Assembly (NCBI RefSeq): GCF_000003195.3
Contig: NC_012878.2
Coordinates: 12,889,104 to 12,953,103 of the forward strand
Origin: Sorghum bicolor
Taxonomy: Eukaryota; Streptophyta; Magnoliopsida; Poales; Poaceae
Direction: 5' to 3'
DNA length: 64,000 bases
Position 1 is the first letter of the stretch. Every line of letters starts with the position of its first letter. Shown piece after piece: positions 1 through 9,930 of the stretch. The position numbers and the translations under genes are program-made. The notes beneath the pieces were generated by a model that worked only from the letters and a program-made list of their open reading frames with translations, was not told where the DNA came from and did not search any database.

Positions 1-155
1 ATATCGTCCATCTCCAGAACCACCCAAACATATTCTACTCCTAATCCGGGAGAGAATAGCCAAAAATATCTATGTTTTCCCTTGTGAAATAAATGCTCAA
101 GTTATCTTGCTACTACCACTTGCTATATTATCTCAAGAGATGAGTGCTCATGAGG
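1..155 (+). mobile_element. Fragment of Athila-like LTR retrotransposon, internal 3' region
   Basis: This stretch is the reverse complement of about 35120-35270, which lies in the 3' non-coding interior of the minus-strand Athila-type element at 32601-40880. The similarity is nearly continuous and stops around base 153-155. Its sense strand is therefore plus, and the element runs off the left edge of the window. No coding sequence is visible. The following 156-289 is unrecognised and may be the junction with CACTA element A. Confidence 0.7.
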
Positions 156-289
156 TTAAGTAGACACACGAGCACAGTTAATTAAAATGGGAATTAATTC
201 GGCGTACCATGTTTCCAGGCGCACGGGGACTTGGGTGCATAAAGCGGTCCTAAGACGGGACTCGGACGGGGTCCTGAAAATTGTCAAGA

Positions 290-333
290 CCTTTTAGCAC
301 CGGCTCCCACTATGGGCCGGTGCTAAAGGCCCT
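290..333. repeat. CACTA A subterminal hairpin
   Basis: CTTTTAGCACCGGC and GCCGGTGCTAAAGG form an inverted repeat separated by about 10 nt. It is the same AGCACCGG core found at the right end of the element (8242-8450). In CACTA elements such subterminal repeats are binding sites for the TNPA-type protein. That role is inferred from the family. Confidence 0.7.
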
Positions 334-699
334 GTTTTTTAGTTTAGGGTTTTTCAATTGTTTATATATACAGTTTATATTATAAATTGTATAGTAAATT
401 AAATATTTTGCATAATACTTTTTAAACAGTGACATATATTGTAATTTTTTTAATATACACATGAAAATTTTTAACCTTAAATATCTTACTGTATTTTTAT
501 AATTTGCAATGATTTTGTAAGAAATGTTTAGTATTTTGTTAATGCAAAATATATTATTCCAATAAATTTACAAAAACTATATCCAATCAACTAGAAATCT
601 ATTTTCACATTGACATTAAACTTTTTATTTTTGTTATTTATTACTCGAAATGCTAGTAGGGTATTGTTTTCATCAAATAAAAAATCTATTTATCATATA

Positions 700-3660
700 A
701 AAATATATATCTTGATGAACACACCCTTTGACCGAATCCTAGATTGTCCCAAATGGAAAAGTCATGAATACAAAGTTTGTTACACTCATCAAGTTCTACA
801 TTTTGTCTAATGTTTGAACCATTGAATTTTAAATATGGTATCGAATGGAAACGTCATGAATACCAATATTGTTCCACTCATCAAAATCTACATTTAATAT
901 ATAGACCATTTTTGCATTTGAAAAATTTTTGGGAAGTTGTAGTTGAAAATCCACAATTGACACATATAGTTTCATATAGTTTGTGTGAGATTCAAGAATT
1001 AGTGGATATTGTTAACTTAAACTTTCTCAAATGGAAAAGTTGTGTACATAAAAAGTTTAGATCTTGATGATATCTAACAACTTGGTATTCAAAAAATTTT
1101 CATTTTAAGTAATTTAGTTTGTCATTTGACCAAGTTTGACCAAAACCTGTCTTGGATTTTATAGAAATGTGATTAGGATTGGCTAAAAATTATCCAAATG
1201 GAAAAATGGACAATATATAAAATGTAGATCTTGATGATCTCTAGCAACTTTGTATTCAAAATGTTTTCATTTGAAGTCATCAAATGCGCCATTTGATCAA
1301 GTTTGACCAAAGTCAAAGCATTGGTTTTTATAAAAACACCCTTTGACCGAACCCTAGATTGTCCCAAATGGAAAAGTCATGAATACAAAGTTTGTTACAC
1401 TCATCAAGTTCTACATTTTGTCTAATGGTCAACTTTTCTTTTGGAAAAGTTTGAACCACTGAATTTTGAATTTTCAGAGAATTCATAGTCACGTAGTGGT
1501 TTTGGAACCCTAGATGGTCTAGAATGGAAAAGTCATGAATACCAATATTGTTCCACTCATCAAAATCTACATTTAATATATAGACCATTTTTGCATTTGA
1601 CAAAGTTTTGGGGAGGTGTAGTTGAAAATCCACAATTGACACATAGTATCATATAGTTTTTGTGAGATTCAAGAATTGGTGGGTATTGTTAACTTAAACT
1701 TTCTCAAATGGAAAAGTTGTGTATATAAAAAGTTTAGATCTTGATGATATCTAACAACTTGGTATTCAAAATGTTTTCATTTTAAGTAATTTAGTTTGTC
1801 ATTTGACTAGGTTTGACCAAAACCCGTCTTGGATTTTATAGAAATGTGATTAGGATTGGCTAAACATTATCCAAATGAAAAAATAGACAATATATAAAAT
1901 GTAGATCTTGATGATCTCTAACAACTTTGTATTCAAAATTTTTTCATTTCAAGTTATCAAATGGGCCATTTGATCAAGTTTGACCAAAGTCAAAGCATTG
2001 GTTTTTACAAAAACACCCTTTGACCGAACCCTAGATTGTCTCAAATGGAAAAGTCATGAATACAAAGTTTGTTACACTCATTAAGTTCTACATTTTGTCT
2101 AATGGTCAACTTTTCTTTTGGAAAAGTTTGAACCATTGAATTTTGAATTTTCAGAGAATTCATAGCCACGCAGCGGTTTTGGAACCCTAGATGGTCTCGA
2201 ATGGAAAAGTCATGAATACCAATATTTTTACACTCATCAAAATATACATTTAATATATAGACCATTTTTGCATTTGACAAAGTTTTGGGAAGGTGTAGTT
2301 GAAAATCCACAATTGACACATATAGTTTCATATAGTTTGTGTGAGATTCAAGAATTTGTGGGTATTGTTAACTTAAGCTTTCTCAAATGGAAAAGTTGTG
2401 TATATAAAAAGTTTAGATCTTGATGATATCTAACAACTTGGTATTCAAAATTTTTTTATTTTAAGTAATTTAGTTTGTCATTTGACCAAGTTTGACCAAA
2501 ACCCGTCTTGGATTTTATAGAAATGTGATTAGGATTGGCTAAAAATTATCCAAATGGAAAAATAGACAATATATAAAATATAGATCTTGATGATCTCTAA
2601 CAACTTTGCATTCAAAAGTTTTTCATTTGAAGTCATCAAATGGGCCATTTGATCAAGTTTGACCAAAGTCAAAGCATTGGTTTTTACAAAAACACCCTTT
2701 GACCGAAGCCTAGATTGTCCCAAATGGAAAAGTCATGAATACAAAGTTTGTTACACTCATCAAGTTCTACATTTTGTCTAATGGTCAACTTTTCTTTTGG
2801 AAAAGTTTGGACCACTGAATTTTGAATTTTCAGAGAATTCATAGCCATGCAGTGGTTTTGGAACCCTAGATGGTCTCGAATGGAAAAGTCATGAATACCA
2901 ATATTGTTCCACTCATCAAAATCTACATTTAATATATAGACTATTTTTGCATTTAACAAAGTTTTGGGAAGGTGTAGTTGAAAATCCACAATTGACACAT
3001 ATAGTTTCATATAGTTTGTGTGAGATTCAAGAATTGGTGGGTATTGTTAACTTAAACTTTCTCAAATGGAAAAGTTGTGTACATAAAAAGTTTAGATCTT
3101 GATGATATCTAACAACTTGGTATTCAAAATGTTTTGATTTTAAGTAATTTAGTTTGTCATTTGACCAAGTTTGACCAAAACCCGTCTTGGATTTTATAGA
3201 AATGTGATTAGGATTGGCTAAAAATTATCCAAATAGAAAAATGGACAATATATAAAATGTAGATCTTGATGATCTCTAACAACTTTGTATTCAAAAGTTT
3301 TTCATTTGAAGTCATCAAATGGGCCATTTGATCAAGTTTGACCAAAGTCAAAGCATTGGTTTTTACAAAAACACCCTTTGACCGAACCCTAAATTGTCCC
3401 AAATGGAAAAGTCATGAATACAAAGTTTGTTACACTCATCAAGGTCTAAATTTTGTCTAATGGCAACTTTTCTTTTGGAAAAGTTTGAACCACTGAATTT
3501 TGAATTTTCAGAGAATTCATAGCCACGCAGCGGTTTTGGAACCCTAGATGGTCTCGAATGGAAAAGTCATGAATACAAAGTTTGTTACACTCATCAAAAT
3601 TCACAATTCTCAAATATAGTTTCATACAATTCTCAGAATTCGTACATTTTACGACATATA
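700..3660. repeat. Tandem array of ~680-bp units in CACTA A
   Basis: The anchor acaccctttgaccgaa recurs at 721, 1336, 2013, 2692 and 3371, giving spacings of 615, 677, 679 and 679. There are about 4.3 copies. The first unit lacks about 60 bp and the last breaks off near 3600-3660. Units contain no convincing gene: the short minus-strand ORFs simply repeat from unit to unit. The array lies between the 3' end of the TNP2 gene and the subterminal hairpin. The interval 334-700 before it is AT-rich and otherwise featureless. Confidence 0.9.
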
Positions 3661-3680
3661 CTATTAAACATGACTTTATG

Positions 3681-6600
3681 TTAAGCCAACACAACAGTGA
3701 ACTTCTTCTTGACGTATGACCCTTGGTTATGATCCTGCCGTAACCATGGAGTATCCTCATTGTTTAATAGAATGCTTGGGTATTTGTTGACTATGAAGGG
3801 TGGAATTCGATCATCCCTTTCGTAATCGCCTGACATGTCTGACTTGTCCTCAATTCCGACAATGTTTCTTTTCCCAGAAAGGACAATGTGGCGCTTTGGC
3901 TCATTGATCATTGAGTGGTCATCATTTTTTCCTCTCTTTGGTTTCGTAGACATATCTTTGACATAGAACACCTGACTCACGTCTGCAGCAAGGACGAATG
4001 GTTCGTCTTTGAACCCACTATTGTTAAGGTCCACGGTTGTCATCCCATACTCCTTGTCGACTGTTACCCCACCTCCGGTCATCTTCACCCATTGGAACCG
4101 GAACAAAGGAACTTTAAAATTAGCTGCATAGACTAGTTCCCATATGTCTTCTATGCGTCCATAATATGTTTGTCTGTCCCCATTTGGATCCGTGGCATCC
4201 ACGCGTACACCACTATTTTGGTTGGTGCTCCTTTTATCTTGGCCAACTGTGTAAAATGTGTTACCATTTATCTCATACCCTTTATACGTGAGGACATGCC
4301 ATGATGGTTGCCTGGCCAATAAATAAAGCTGCTTATCAATGTTTTCATCACCTTGACATTTTTTGCGCAACCAATCACCAAAAGTTTCCATGTGCTGACG
4401 CATTATCCAAGCTTCATTCTTCCCAGGCCACTGGGACCGTAGGCAATCTTTGTGTACCTCAACATATGGTTCCACCAACGAGGAGTTCTGGAGAACTGTG
4501 TAGTGTGCTTTATTGAAGTAATCGTCTCCCGTACCAATATATGTTTTCTTCCCAAGTGTTCCCTTTCTGCTGAGTCTGCCCTCGTGTCGAGATTCAGGAA
4601 TGCCAATTGGGTCAAGGTCTAGAATAAAGTCAACACAGAACTCTATGACCTCCTCTGTTCCGTAGCTCTTGGCAATGCTTCCTTCTGGCCGGGAACGACT
4701 ATGGACATATTTCTTTAGGACACCCATGAATCTCTCGAAGGGGAACATGTTGTGTAGGAACACAGGACCGAGAATTCGAATCTCTTTGATCTGATGAACT
4801 AGGAGGTGTGTCATGATATCGAAGAAGGATGGAGGGAACACCAACTCAAAGCTGATGAGACATTGAACGACATCATTCTGCAGAGTAGCTAGTTGCTCTG
4901 GATTGATTGCCTTCTGAGAAATTGCATTGAGGAATGCACATAGCTTTACGGTGGCTAGATGTACGTGTGGAGGTAAAATTCCTCTTAAAACCACCGGCAG
5001 CAATTGCATCATTAGAACGTGACAGTCATGGGACTTCAAGTTCAGGAATTTCTTCTCTGGCATATTAATTATTGCCTTGATATTGGAGGAGAATCCAGAT
5101 GGGATCTTGATGCTGCTAAGACATTCAAACATGCTTTTCTTCTCTTCTTTGCTCAGAGTGTAGCTAGCAGGGCTTAAGTAATGACGTCCATCATCTGTCT
5201 TTTCTGGATGCAGGTTGTCTCGTTCTTTCATGCGCTGCAAGTCTTGTCATGCTTCAAGTGAATCCTTAGACTTCCCGTAGACACCCATGAATCCGAGCAA
5301 GTTCACACAAAGATTCTTTGTCAGATGCATCACGTCGATCGCGTTGCGGACCTCTAGGACATTCCAGTAAGGTAGCTCCCAAAATATGGATTTCTTCTTC
5401 CACATGGGTATGTGTCCCTTAGCATCCTTGAAAATAGGTTCGCTGCCTCGTCCCTTTCCAAATACCACTTTTATATCCTTGACCATTTCGAGTACATCAT
5501 CCCCGGTTCGATTGAGAGGTTTGGTCCGGTGGTCTGCCTTGCCTTTAAAATGCTTGCCTTTCTTTCGTATTGGGTGGTTCATAGGAAGAAACCGACGGTG
5601 GCCAAGGTACATGACCTTTCGACATTTTTTTAAAATACACAGTCAAGGTCTTCATAACAATGTGTGCATGCATTATATCCCTTGTTTGACTGGCCTGAAA
5701 GATTACTCAGAGCTGGTCAATCATTGATTGTTACAAACAGCAATGCTCGCAGGTCAAAGTGCTCTTGTTTGTACTCATCCCACACGCGAACTCCTGGTTT
5801 GCTCCATAAAAGTTGAAGTTCCTCAACTAATGGCCTCAGGTAGACATCTATGTCATTGCCAGGTTGCTTCGGTCCTTGGATAAGCACCGGCATCATAATA
5901 AACTTCCGCTTCATCCATAGCCATGGAGGAAGGTTGTAGATACATAGAGTAACTGGCCAAGTGTTGTGACTACTGCTCTGCTCACCGAAAGGATTCATAC
6001 CATCTGTACTTAAGGCAAACCGCAAGTTTCTAGCATCATTTGCAAAATCTAGGAATTCTCTGTCTATCGCTCTCCACTAGGATCCATCGGCAAGGTGTCT
6101 CAGCATATTGTCTATCTTACGGTCTTCTTTATGCCACCACAACAACTTTGCATTGTCCTTATTTCTAAACAGACGTTTTAATCGTGGTATTATAGGAGCA
6201 TACCACATAACCTTGGCAGGAATTTTCTTCCTATGACGTTCTTCACCCTCAACATCGCCAGGATCAACTCGTCTAATCTTCTACCGTGATGCCTTACATA
6301 TTGGACATGCATCCAAATTCTCGTATTCCTCCCCACGGTAGAGGATGCAGTTATTAGGACATGCGTGTATCTTCTGGATTTCTAATCCCAAAGGGCAGAC
6401 AACCTGTTTTGCTTCATACGTAGTGGTGGGTAATTCGTTGCCTTTCGGAAGCATCTTTTTTATGATCTTCAATAACTGCCCAAATGCCTTGTCAGATGTA
6501 CCATTCTTTGCCTTCCATTGCAGCAATTCCAGTGTGGTACCCAGCTTTTTTGCCCCTCTTCAGCGGTGGGATATAGCGATTTCCTGTGGTCCTCTAGCAT

Positions 6601-7091
6601 GCGCTCGAACTTGGCTTTCTCTTTATCACTTTCACATTCTCTTTGTGCATCACGGATGGCATCACCAAAAGCATCATCGCCCCGATCATCTTCTGCCGCT
6701 ACCTCTTCTTCATTATCTCCCCCATTGCAACATCATTGAAGCCATCGTACTGAGCAATAATATTGGCATGGTTCAATTCTTCTTCTTCTTCTTCACCTTC
6801 ATCCATTATAATCCCGTTTTCTCCATGCTTGGTCCAACAAATATAGTTTGGTACGAAACCAGACTTTAATAAGTGCGAATGAAGAGTTCTTGAGTTAGAA
6901 TATTTCGTCAAATTCTTGCACACGTCACATGGACAACACATGAAACCGTTCCTCTTATTTGTCTCGGCCACACTTAAGAAATAGTGCATGTCATTAATGA
7001 ACTCTTCGGAGCGCCGATCGGCATTATACATCCAATTACGTGTTACCATCTGCATTAAATATAACATATATATTATGAAAACCATGCACAC
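3681..7091 (-). pseudogene. TNP2-type CACTA transposase, decayed
   Basis: Reading from 7091 leftward, the pieces are: an N-terminal transposase-associated domain (7091-6699, Cys-rich CCPCDVC with WTKHGE); a segment with HACPNNCILYRGEEYENLDACP (6526-6281); the Transposase_21 core (6025-5717, LSTDGMNPFGEQSS and YNLPPWL); 5612-5247 with NAIDVMHLTKNL; and 5240-3681 with DUF4218 (VFPPSFFDIMTHLLVH) and DUF4216 (NSGVRVDATDPNGD). The frame is broken by at least six changes, including a lost A in an A-run near 6553, a frameshift near 6700, and stops near 6281, 6077, 5690 and 5247. The first ATG follows directly on a splice-acceptor-like TTTAATGCAG, so an upstream 5' exon is likely. The family excises and inserts CACTA elements. 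This copy looks inactive. Confidence 0.9.
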
Positions 7092-7144
7092 ATATAGTTT
7101 CTCATCTTATTGCACAACATGTCTAAAATACATAGTTGATTAAT

Positions 7145-7668
7145 TCAAGAACACTTGGTTACAACAAATACAATCGCAACTAGCACTAAAAAAACCAAAA
7201 CTAAAATGCACTTAAGCAACATAATTAGTTCGCGTCCGATCCCAACTATAATAGATATATCATTTGCTTGATCAACATCATTGAACTCCTTTCGTCGGCT
7301 CACTGCCTCACCACCTTCAGCCTCAACCACCTGTGCAAAAGATTTCTTAATGTGTTCAATGTATTCTTCCTCTGAGTACCAACCTGTACATCCGCCAGTA
7401 CCGTCCCACTGAAATTAAAAGAGAGAATCAAAAGTTTAATTAATATTATTTAAAAAAAATAAGCACATATATAAGCAAATATGTGGAAATAACTCACATT
7501 ACGATCGAGACACTTGTAGAATATACGACCATTGTTTACTCCCTCTTTCGACACTTTGTACTCCATCACAATCTTTTGCCCACACTTGCCACAAGTAATG
7601 AGAGGGAATTCTGGCCGGTATCGCTTTTGAACCTGTTGAGAGACCGAAGACCAAGTCACGGTTGCCAT
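7145..7668 (-). CDS. GRF-type zinc-finger protein with C-terminal membrane segment, two exons
   Basis: Exon 1 is 7668-7498 and exon 2 is 7408-7145, with a GTGAGT donor and a TTTCAG acceptor. Joined, they give 144 codons with no break. Residues ~26-75 form a GRF-like zinc finger: CGKCG, then NNGRIFYKC, then GGCTGWYSEEEY. Residues ~115-140 are a strongly hydrophobic helix (LLKCILVLVFLVLVAIVFVV), so the protein is probably tail-anchored. The stop codon lies 53 bp upstream of the first ATG of the TNP2 gene on the same strand. Similar small GRF/membrane ORFs are common in grass CACTA-rich DNA. Their role is unknown to me. It is notable that this frame is intact while the neighbouring transposase is not. 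Confidence 0.75.
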
Positions 7669-8241
7669 CTACTATCCATACTCAATTTTTAAACAATTAT
7701 AAATTCCATATTTACTAGTAAACATGTATGATTAAAGAAGAACCTAATAATATCCTTTATTTGTATAGTTACTTCAACAAATCTTCTAAATTATACAATG
7801 GACAATATGTAGTAATAAAAATAAATCAAGTGATATTAACAAACCAATTAATTTAAACTATCCTACTTTCTAAGATCATAAAAAGATACTATAATTCATT
7901 CTTGTAAACTACATTAATACTAGGTCAACCATAAAATATGATATATATATATATATGGATACTAATTCATGTGAATCATTCAAAATAACAAAATGGATTT
8001 GAGCTAAAAATGATGGGAACATCACAAGCCAAAAACAACACGAAAAAGACAAGAAAGACAGAAGTTAGTCACCTCCAAGCACAAAGAGACGATGACGGAG
8101 TCGAAGAAGATCAACGATGGACGTCGGAGATGAAGAACAAATGAAGAACAAGCAAAAAGAAGCTCCAAGAACAACAATGGTGAATGATGCTCTCGGTTTC
8201 AAATGGGCAGAGAGGAGGAGGGATTCGGCCTATAAACCAGA
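7669..8241. other. Non-coding 5' region of CACTA A
   Basis: AT-rich DNA with no supported gene, including a short (at)n tract near 7940-7955. It lies upstream of the GRF gene, so it may hold the promoter for the minus-strand genes. I see no clear TATA box to choose. Confidence 0.5.
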
Positions 8242-8523
8242 CCTTTAGCACCGGTTCAGGGCAAAAACCGGTCCGGTTTGTGTTACAAACCGATGCTAAA
8301 GGCTGGCCAGTGCTGAAGGGACCCTTTAGCACCGGTTTGTAACACGAACCGGTGCTAAAGGGTCCCTGCCCCGACAACACCTGTCAGTAGCCGTTGGGCA
8401 GGACCCTTTAGCACCGGTTCATGTTACGAACCGGTGTTAAAGGGGCCTTTAACCCCGGGCCGCAAAAAGGCCGAGGTTTTTGGCCATTTTGGGCATCGAC
8501 CAATGCCTCATTCTATAGTAGTG
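8242..8523 (-). repeat. CACTA A subterminal repeats and terminal inverted repeat
   Basis: At least six copies of TTTAGCACCGGTT or its complement occur in both orientations, often as hairpin pairs (for example around 8326-8362 and 8403-8445). They are followed by the terminus ending ...TAGTAGTG at 8523. This is the usual CACTA arrangement of clustered subterminal motifs next to a CACTA terminus. Confidence 0.85.
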
Positions 8524-8675
8524 GGAGGTGGACACCGTTGGAGACACCCATAGAGTGTCTTTAATGACAAATTGCAAATTGCTAGTTGATGAGACTCAAA
8601 ATAACAAATAAAAATACTATAGTGGAGAGTTATGTGAGTTGTGAGAGTTATTTATAGGAGATCGTGCTAGACTAA

Positions 8676-8913
8676 GGCCTTGTTTAGTTGGTGAAAAAAT
8701 CTGTAAAATGCTACTATAGCACTTTCATTTGTATATGACAATTGTTATCCAAGTATGGACTAACTAGGCTCAAAAGATTCATCTCGCAAATTACAAGCAA
8801 ACTGCGTAATTAGCTATTTTTATTTATATTTAATGCTCCATACGTGCCGCAAGATTCGGTGTGACGGAGAATCTTGACTATTTTGCAAAATGGTTCAGTA
8901 ACTAAATAAGGCC
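8676..8913. mobile_element. Tourist-like MITE (PIF/Harbinger)
   Basis: The ends GGCCTTGTTTAGTT and AACTAAATAAGGCC form an imperfect terminal inverted repeat. The flanks are TAA on the left and TAC on the right, a decayed 3-bp TWA target duplication. The interior matches the other copies in this window (47255, 47468 and 49096), including the gatgtgacggagaatct-type motif. It has no coding capacity. The flanking stretches 8524-8675 and 8914-9150 hold nothing I recognise. Confidence 0.8.
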
Positions 8914-9150
8914 TACATATAGAGTATTTAGGAGTCACTAGTTATTTAATCTCTCTCATTTATAGCTAATAAAATTCTTCTTGTACTAGCTATTTGGAGA
9001 CCATTGAGCATATCCTAGTATGGAAAACGGGAACATAGCCCATGTTCATGTTTTCATATTTTATGTTCGGGGAACGTCCACATTCTAAGAACCAAAATAT
9101 TTTCATTTCCACGCTATAAAACAATACCCCATGATTATGTTCGTGTTGAA

Positions 9151-9445
9151 CACTAGTACACATATGCTCTAAGTCGGCAGGGGCAAAAACTTTGCACATG
9201 CGGTTTTAGTTATAATGCGCCTATGTTGTAAATTTGTATGGCCAGAATTAAAAACCGCCTGTGTAAATAGGTCAGTACAAACGGTTGTTGTAAGAAAACC
9301 GTCTGTGTTAATGAACCATTTACACAGACGGTTCAGTTATGTGAACCGCCTGGGTAAATAGATTAACTCAGCGGTTCACAAAAATGAACTGCCTATGTAA
9401 ATGGAGCATTAACACAGGCGGTTTCTTAAGCAAACCGCCTGTGCT
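9151..9445 (+). repeat. CACTA B terminus and subterminal repeats
   Basis: The CACTA terminus is followed by roughly eight copies of AAACCGCCTGTG/CACAGGCGGTTT-like motifs in both orientations. The upstream bases 9148-9150 (gaa) are the candidate left target duplication. The matching right copy cannot be checked because the other end lies in the gap. Confidence 0.75.
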
Positions 9446-9889
9446 ATTCTTTCTATAAATAACCCCAGCCCCCCTTCTTCCTCCTCGGCAGAACTGTAGC
9501 TCGCAGCCATCTTCTATTGGAGCTCCTCTTGGAAGTCCAGTTTTTTCAAAATACAAGGGGGTAGATTTTGATCTTCATTTGTTGGAAGGAGGTGGCTAAG
9601 AAAGGTTAGTTGATGCCTCTAATGCCTATTTTTGTGCCCTCTTGCTCAATTTGAGCTACTTTTTGGATCTAGGGTTTCACCATGAGAGAGAGAGAGTAGA
9701 ATAGCTAGATATGGACTATATTTGCTCAAATGAGGTTATGGTTAGATGATGTCTCTCCTCTCTCCTTTTCTATGTTTTCTTCTCTAATTAGTGAATCCAA
9801 GAAATATATATGTAGTGGTTTCCATGAATGGTGTTTCCATGCTTGGGAAGAGAGAGAAAGATAAGTTTTGTTTTTAGTTTTTTAAATTA
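9446..9889 (+). promoter_or_regulatory. CACTA B promoter/leader, left part
   Basis: A TATA-like tataaataa near 9450 is followed by a C/T-rich leader with no long ORF. Sequence around 9730-9850 is an imperfect copy of 24170-24300 on the far side of the Helitron. With the Helitron removed, the two copies would lie about 230 bp apart as a tandem repeat in one leader. Confidence 0.5.
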
Positions 9890-9930
9890 CTAGTAGGTAG
9901 CGTGTCCGTGCGTTGCTACGGGATAGCTAA
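9890..9930 (-). other. Helitron 3' terminus with hairpin
   Basis: Read on the minus strand, the stem CCGT(A)GC / GCACGG with loop AAC is followed about 12 nt later by the CTAG end. The next genomic base is T. This is the standard Helitron termination structure. Confidence 0.75.

Larger units (their letters stand above)
290..8523 (-). mobile_element. CACTA (En/Spm) DNA transposon A, left terminus not seen
   Basis: The right end at 8523 reads, on the minus strand, CACTACTATAGAATGAGGC, a CACTA-type terminal inverted repeat. The flanking bases 8524-8526 (gga) are a candidate 3-bp target duplication. Inward of the terminus (about 8242-8450) lie direct and inverted copies of a TTTAGCACCGGTT-type subterminal motif. 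The same motif appears as a hairpin at 290-333, marking the other end. Between them are a GRF zinc-finger gene, a TNP2 transposase and a tandem array. No CACTA terminus is visible left of 290, so that end is lost or displaced, possibly by the Athila fragment at 1-155. The transposase is decayed, so the copy is probably not autonomous. Confidence 0.85.

Noticed and set aside
1173..3402. Repeated 64-108-codon minus-strand ORFs
   Set aside because: They recur once per 680-bp tandem unit with stops and no domain. They are a by-product of the array.
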